From Verrucomicrobiaceae bacterium (lineage in GTDB: Bacteria; Verrucomicrobiota; Verrucomicrobiia; Verrucomicrobiales; Akkermansiaceae), in contig JAIXPW010000012.1 in NCBI GenBank assembly GCA_027485995.1, positions 1 to 64,000 on the forward strand: a stretch of DNA of 64,000 nucleotides, read 5' to 3'. The translations under genes and the position numbers were made by a program. Shown here one piece after another: positions 60,168 to 64,000 of this stretch; the stretch's first letter is position 1, and every line of letters begins with the position of its first letter. Below the pieces are notes generated by a model. The model saw only the letters and a list, made by a program, of their open reading frames with translations. It did not search any database and had not been told where the DNA came from.

Positions 60168-61169
60168 TCAGGCGGTGATGGGCGGGTTCATGACCTGGAG
60201 GATGGCCGCGAGAAGGGCGAAAAGAAGCGATGCACCGAGAAACCAGGCGTAGAGCTCGGTGTCCTCGATCACGGTCAGCGACTTGGCATCGGTTTTCTCC
60301 AGTCGGTCGATGGTTTGGAAATTGTCCTTCAACTGCTCCAGGCTCTGCGCCCAGAAATGCTCCGCTCCGGTCAGGTCCGCGATCTTTTTCAGCGTTGGGA
60401 GGTCGAACTCCTGGCGGGGGAAGCGCTGGACGTTCCCAGAAACGCGGCCCTCGGTGGTGCCGATCGCGACCGTGTAGATCTTGATGCCGAGTTCCTTGGC
60501 GTTCTCGGCAGCCTCCACCGGGGAAATCTTGCCCGAGTTGCTCGCGCCGTCGGTGATCAGCACGATGATCTTGCTTTTCGATTCCCGCGAATCCAAGCGC
60601 AGAGCGGAGGCCGCCAGGGCCGAGCCGATGGCCGTGCCTTGTTCCTTTACGGTATCGCCGAGCTTCACTTCCTCCAGTCCCTTGAGCAGCCACTGGTGGT
60701 CGAGGGTGATCGGGCTGACCTTGTAGGGTTTGCCCGCGAAAATCACCAGGCCGATCCGGTCATCCGGCCGACGGTTGATGAAGTCCTTTACCACCTCCTT
60801 GGCGGCAACGAAGCGCTTCAGGGCCAAGCCGTCCTTCTGGAAATCATCGATCTCCATCGAAAGGGAGACGTCGAAGGCCACCACGATGTCGATGCCGCTG
60901 GCGCTGCGGCTTTGATACTCGTTGCGCCACACGGGTCGGGCAAGGGCCCAGATGGCGATGAACAGGGAGAGCCAGGCGAGGGGCAGGCCGAAGCTCCAGG
61001 CACCCTGCCGGGTGCGCTTTCCAAGGCTGAGCAGCACCGGGACATTCGGAAAAGTGACGGCCGCCGCCGCACCGCGACCGCGACGCAGGATCAGCAACAG
61101 GAAGGCCGGGATCAGCAGCAGCAGCCACGCCGGATGGGCCAGTCGGAAATGTTCGAACAACTCGCTCAT
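60168..61169 (-). CDS. batA: BatA-type VWA domain membrane protein
   Basis: 333 residues. N-terminal helices at about 12-28 and 60-78, VWA domain from about 93 with metal site DVSLS (100-104), TDGASNSG and VAIGTTEG, and a C-terminal helix (about 310-330). The adjacent BatB paralogue shares the layout. It overlaps DUF4381 by 4 bp (ATGA). Confidence 0.9.
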   Translation of the reverse strand: MSELFEHFRLAHPAWLLLLIPAFLLLILRRGRGAAAAVTFPNVPVLLSLGKRTRQGAWSFGLPLAWLSLFIAIWALARPVWRNEYQSRSASGIDIVVAFDVSLSMEIDDFQKDGLALKRFVAAKEVVKDFINRRPDDRIGLVIFAGKPYKVSPITLDHQWLLKGLEEVKLGDTVKEQGTAIGSALAASALRLDSRESKSKIIVLITDGASNSGKISPVEAAENAKELGIKIYTVAIGTTEGRVSGNVQRFPRQEFDLPTLKKIADLTGAEHFWAQSLEQLKDNFQTIDRLEKTDAKSLTVIEDTELYAWFLGASLLFALLAAILQVMNPPITA

Positions 61170-61672
61170 GCAAAGGCGCGGTGCAGGGTTTCCAGAAGCG
61201 CACGGCTGGACTCGAAAATCGGCGCACTGTCCGCAGCCCGGATGTCCTTGGAATACTTGAGCGCGGCCAGACGATCAAACTGCACCCGCGCGGCCTCCCG
61301 GGCCTCCTCGGCCAGCGATTTCAACGAATCGCGTCGGGCGATGAATTCCTCGTGGGTCTCAAACAGCGCCGGATCGCCCGAAACCGTGGCCAGGTAGCGG
61401 CGGAGGATGAGCGAGGCCTTGGTGGCGGCCTCGCGACCGTCGCTGGATGTGGCCTCGTTGATCGAACGGAGCGCCGCTTCGTAGGCCTGGCGGCGCTGGG
61501 TGAGGGGATCGACCGGCTTCCTTCTCCGCGTCAGTTTCACCACCACCACCAGCAGCATCAGCAGGCCGACCACGATCATCGCCGTGGCCCACAGCGGGAA
61601 ATGCGCCTTTGGCAGCAAGGCGTCCGGAGGCGGCGGCGGCTTCAAGGCCAGCGATGACGGTTCGGATTCCAT
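61166..61672 (-). CDS. DUF4381-type membrane protein
   Basis: 168 residues with a single helix (about 28-48, LWATAMIVVGLLMLLVVVV) and a cytoplasmic helical domain. The C-terminal helical domain (ASLILRRYLATVSGDPALFETHEEFIAR) matches the small protein usually between DUF58 and BatA in these operons. It starts 5 nt after the DUF58 stop. Confidence 0.82.
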   Translation of the reverse strand: MESEPSSLALKPPPPPDALLPKAHFPLWATAMIVVGLLMLLVVVVKLTRRRKPVDPLTQRRQAYEAALRSINEATSSDGREAATKASLILRRYLATVSGDPALFETHEEFIARRDSLKSLAEEAREAARVQFDRLAALKYSKDIRAADSAPIFESSRALLETLHRAFA

Positions 61673-61677
61673 CTGGT

Positions 61678-62571
61678 TCAGGCACCGCGCTTGCGCTTCC
61701 GGCGGCGCAGCAGTTGGTGAAGGTGGGGAAGGGGATCGGATTGGGTGTTCAACTCGGCGGCGTCCACCCCGTGCTTCTTGAAAAGCCCTCGGGCCAGCTC
61801 ACTGCGCCAGGCGGAGTGTTTCGCATAGGCCTCGCGCAGCGTCCTGCTGTTGGTGTTGACCTGGATGCTGTTGCCGGTTTCCGGATCGATCATCACCACG
61901 CGACCCGCCCTCGGCAGCTCGGCTTCGAGGGGATCGGACACGCGAAGGGCCACGGTCTCGTGCTTGCGGGAAAGCTTGCCCAGCGGCTTGTCGAGTGGAT
62001 CGCTCTGGAAATCGGAGATCATGAACACCAGCGACTTCCGACGCAGCGTCTTGACCAGGAAATCACAGGCCGCCTCCACCGAAGTGCCCGATCTCAGCGG
62101 GCGGGCCACCAGGATTTCTCGGATCATCCGCAACAGGTGCCGCGACCCCTTGGCGGGCGGCACGAAAAGGATCGGCTCGCCGGCAAAGATCAGCAGGCCC
62201 ACCTTGTCGCCGTTGCCGATGGCACTGAAGCCCAGCACCGCCGCCGCTTCCGCCGCGATCTCGCGCTTGCTCGTCGAGACGCTGCCGTAATCGGCAGAGC
62301 CGGAAACATCCACCGCCAGCACCATCGACATCTCCCGCTCCTCGCGGAACTTGCGGATGAAGGGCATGCCCATCCGTGCGGTGACGTTCCAATCGATGAA
62401 ACGCACCTCGTCGCCATGCTGGTATTCGCGGAAGTCATCGAAATCGAGACCCTGACCCTTGAACGAAGAAAGATACTCACCGGAAAACGACTCACGCACC
62501 AGCCGACGAGCCTTCAGCTCGAGCTTGCGCACGCGCTTCATCATCTCCTCGATCTGTTCCTCCGTCAGCAT
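61678..62571 (-). CDS. DUF58 domain protein, short form
   Basis: 297 residues from the ATG at 62571 (MLTEEQIEEMMKRVRKLELKA), preceded by AGAGGAAGA. The open frame to 62619 reads through a heptamer array and overlaps moxR, so it is rejected. Signature: FSGEYLSSFKGQGLDFDDFREYQHGD, with DWNVTARMGMPFIRKF and the VWA-like site VDVSGSADYG. It lacks the N-terminal helices of the DUF58 protein at 37511 and is probably cytoplasmic. It is the MoxR partner in the Bat operon. Confidence 0.88.
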   Translation of the reverse strand: MLTEEQIEEMMKRVRKLELKARRLVRESFSGEYLSSFKGQGLDFDDFREYQHGDEVRFIDWNVTARMGMPFIRKFREEREMSMVLAVDVSGSADYGSVSTSKREIAAEAAAVLGFSAIGNGDKVGLLIFAGEPILFVPPAKGSRHLLRMIREILVARPLRSGTSVEAACDFLVKTLRRKSLVFMISDFQSDPLDKPLGKLSRKHETVALRVSDPLEAELPRAGRVVMIDPETGNSIQVNTNSRTLREAYAKHSAWRSELARGLFKKHGVDAAELNTQSDPLPHLHQLLRRRKRKRGA

Positions 62572-62582
62572 TCTTCCTCTTG

Positions 62583-62618
62583 TCTTGAGTCTTGAATCTT
62601 GTCGTCTTGAATCTCTCA
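62583..62618. repeat. Heptamer array between MoxR and DUF58 (Bat operon), unit TCTTGAA
   Basis: TCTTGAG, TCTTGAA, TCTTGTC, a 1-nt slip, TCTTGAA, TCTCTCA. It fills the spacer between the moxR stop (62616) and the DUF58 ribosome binding site on the minus strand. It is the second MoxR/DUF58 junction in the window carrying such an array. Confidence 0.75.
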
Positions 62619-63599
62619 AGGCACCGGCACCTTCGCGAGAATGCGATCAATGATCTGATCCGTCGTCATTTCCTCCGCCTCGGCCTCATAGGTGAGGAGG
62701 ATGCGGTGGCGGAGGACGTCGTGGGCCATGTCCTTCACATCCTGCGGCGTCACGAAAGCCCGGCCATTGGTGAATGCGCGGGCCCGGGCACTGAGCGCGA
62801 GATTGATCGTGCCACGCGGCGAGGAACCGGCGCGGACCAGGTTCTTCAAGGGCGCATCGACCTTCACCGGGAAACGGGTGGCATGGATGAGCTGGACGAT
62901 GTATTCGCGCACAGCCGGGTCGATGTAGACGCTGTTGACCAGATTCCGGGAAACGGCGACCTGCTCCGGCGTGGCCACGGTCTTGGTCTGATAGGTAGGT
63001 GCCGAAGTCGCCATGCGGTCGAGAATCGTCAGCTCCTCATCCTTCGTCGGGTAGCCCACGGTCACCTTGAGCAGGAAACGGTCGAGCTGCGCCTCGGGAA
63101 GCTGGTAGGTCCCTTCCTGGTCGATGGGGTTCTGAGTGGCCAGCACCAGGAACGGGTCCGGCAGCTTGTAGGTGCGGTCGCCGAGGGTCACCTGGCGCTC
63201 CTGCATCGCCTCCAGCAGGGCCGACTGCACCTTGGCGGGAGAGCGGTTGATTTCGTCGGCGAGGATCAAATTGTTGAAAATCGGTCCCAGCTTTGGCGCA
63301 AACGAGGCCTCCTGCGGGTTGTAAACCATCGTGCCCAGCAGGTCGGCCGGCAGCAGGTCAGGCGTGAACTGGAAGCGGGCGAAGCTGGTTTGCAAGGAGC
63401 CCGACAGCGCCTTGACCGCCAGCGTCTTGGCCAGTCCGGGAACGCCTTCGAGGAGGATGTGGCCGTTGCAGAGCAGTCCGATCAGCAGGCGGTCCACCAG
63501 ACCCTCCTGACCCACGAGCACCTGGCCCATTTCCCTCTTCACGTCGTGAAGCCACCCGCTCGTCGCGGCGATCTGTTCCTGCAATTCTTCGGTCGTCAT
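62616..63599 (-). CDS. MoxR-family AAA+ ATPase
   Basis: 327 residues. Walker A GVPGLAKT (52-59), Walker B NLILADEINR, and ATQNPIDQEGTYQLPEAQLDRF. It heads the Bat operon. It is a distinct paralogue from the MoxR at 36378 (about equal length, different N-terminus). ATG at 63599, preceded by 244 bp of non-coding DNA that must hold the operon promoter. Confidence 0.93.
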   Translation of the reverse strand: MTTEELQEQIAATSGWLHDVKREMGQVLVGQEGLVDRLLIGLLCNGHILLEGVPGLAKTLAVKALSGSLQTSFARFQFTPDLLPADLLGTMVYNPQEASFAPKLGPIFNNLILADEINRSPAKVQSALLEAMQERQVTLGDRTYKLPDPFLVLATQNPIDQEGTYQLPEAQLDRFLLKVTVGYPTKDEELTILDRMATSAPTYQTKTVATPEQVAVSRNLVNSVYIDPAVREYIVQLIHATRFPVKVDAPLKNLVRAGSSPRGTINLALSARARAFTNGRAFVTPQDVKDMAHDVLRHRILLTYEAEAEEMTTDQIIDRILAKVPVP

Positions 63600-63693
63600 C
63601 GGATGTAGTTGCTGATGCTGGCACGCGATCCTGCATGCGCAAACGGGAAAGCCTCAAGATTTTCCCACCAGTGAAACGCCTGCCGACCGCGCT

Positions 63694-63712
63694 CTCGTCT
63701 CGAAAAGACGAG
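63694..63712 (-). terminator. Hairpin downstream of the partial membrane gene
   Basis: CTCGTCT and AGACGAG form a 7-bp stem around CGAAA. It lies about 130 bp after the stop of the partial gene on the minus strand and 95 bp upstream of the moxR start. No T-tract on the minus strand, so terminator function is uncertain. Confidence 0.3.
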
Positions 63713-63843
63713 GACAGGTCACACTTCGCACCCGAGACCACTGGAACGGAACAGCCAACCAGACGCCGAAGTTCGCATCCGCGACAACCCAAAGCCTCGG
63801 TCCTCGATGAAGACTCGCTTTCAAACGAGGCTCGGCCGGCCGT

Positions 63844-64000
63844 TCACGAGCCTTCGCCGTTCTTGGTCTCGTCGGCTTTTCCAACAGCCGCCAGTCGGCG
63901 CTTCACCTCGATCACCAACAGCCAGCCAAAGCACAGGGCTCCCGGAACCATGATCCAAGCGCCGACTTCGCTGCCGTTGTTGGGGTATTTCGATCCCGCC
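63844..64000 (-). CDS. C-terminal part of a membrane protein (runs off the right edge)
   Basis: The last 51 codons of a minus-strand gene, ending in TGA at 63844-63846. The visible part reads SKYPNNGSEVGAWIMVPGAL, then a hydrophobic segment (CFGWLLVIEV) and a basic/acidic soluble tail (KRRLAAVGKADETKNGEGS). It looks like the end of a small integral membrane protein. No family can be named from this piece. Confidence 0.6.
   Translation of the reverse strand, partial: AGSKYPNNGSEVGAWIMVPGALCFGWLLVIEVKRRLAAVGKADETKNGEGS

Noticed and set aside
63654..63884. 76-codon minus-strand frame near the right edge
   Set aside because: It overlaps the better-supported partial membrane gene in another frame and has no coding features.

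Overview
The window looks like part of the chromosome of a member of the Verrucomicrobiota, probably Verrucomicrobiaceae or a relative such as Luteolibacter or Haloferula. This is inferred from several traits: secreted giants built of autotransporter-associated beta-strand repeats, ECF sigma factors paired with FecR, kinase or membrane anti-sigma partners, a PEP-CTERM protein, the ssrA tag, a high GC content by eye, and abundant intergenic repeats. No ribosomal operon, tRNA, CRISPR array, prophage or intact insertion sequence was seen.

Layout. 0.1-7.3 kb: a small membrane protein, then a minus-strand ECF sigma - FecR - giant repeat protein unit. 7.8-13.8 kb: a minus-strand run of pdhA, pdhB, pdhC (2-oxo-acid dehydrogenase E1/E2), the redox repressor rex, an ECF sigma factor and its likely anti-sigma partner. 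13.8-15.4 kb: a palindrome cluster and small unknown genes. 15.5-26.6 kb (plus): ECF sigma, Ser/Thr kinase, a second giant repeat protein, and a secreted BNR_4 protein resembling ulvan lyases. 26.6-30.7 kb: accessory minus-strand genes for small secreted or unknown proteins, ending in a heptanucleotide repeat island. 30.7-38.8 kb: a WYL regulator diverging from an RDD - SpoIIM - DUF4129 - DUF4350 - MoxR - DUF58 operon. 38.8-39.9 kb: gene-free and packed with repeats. 39.9-44.3 kb: an orphan LuxR-type response regulator and pyruvate carboxylase. 44.4-49.5 kb: a membrane protein, VapBC 1, a metallo-hydrolase, and a secreted protein - HEAT-like protein - ECF sigma - putative anti-sigma (with PEP-CTERM tail) unit. 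49.6-52.7 kb: PilB- and PilC-like type IV pilus / type II secretion genes. 52.8-54.2 kb: VapBC 2 and 3. 54.2-55.7 kb: mntR and the tmRNA gene ssrA. 55.7-63.6 kb (minus): a MoxR - DUF58 - DUF4381 - BatA - BatB/C - BatD/E operon. A partial membrane protein runs off the right end.

How the genes work together. Four ECF sigma systems, each with a different partner type, lie in 50 kb. Three adjoin large or secreted envelope proteins that are their plausible targets. Two MoxR/DUF58 operons appear to serve envelope assembly or stress. The PDH/Rex block and pyruvate carboxylase belong to central carbon metabolism around pyruvate.

Most unusual signals. (1) Degenerate arrays with a strict 7-nt period but a different unit at each locus, confined to intergenic DNA and repeatedly placed between genes of one operon. 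(2) A two-block motif TGTCCGGA-N15-CGAAGTC with identical spacing before the kinase and before its neighbouring giant repeat protein, a candidate ECF promoter. (3) A PEP-CTERM tail on a putative anti-sigma factor. (4) Several dispersed structured repeat families, one with compensatory stem changes between two copies.
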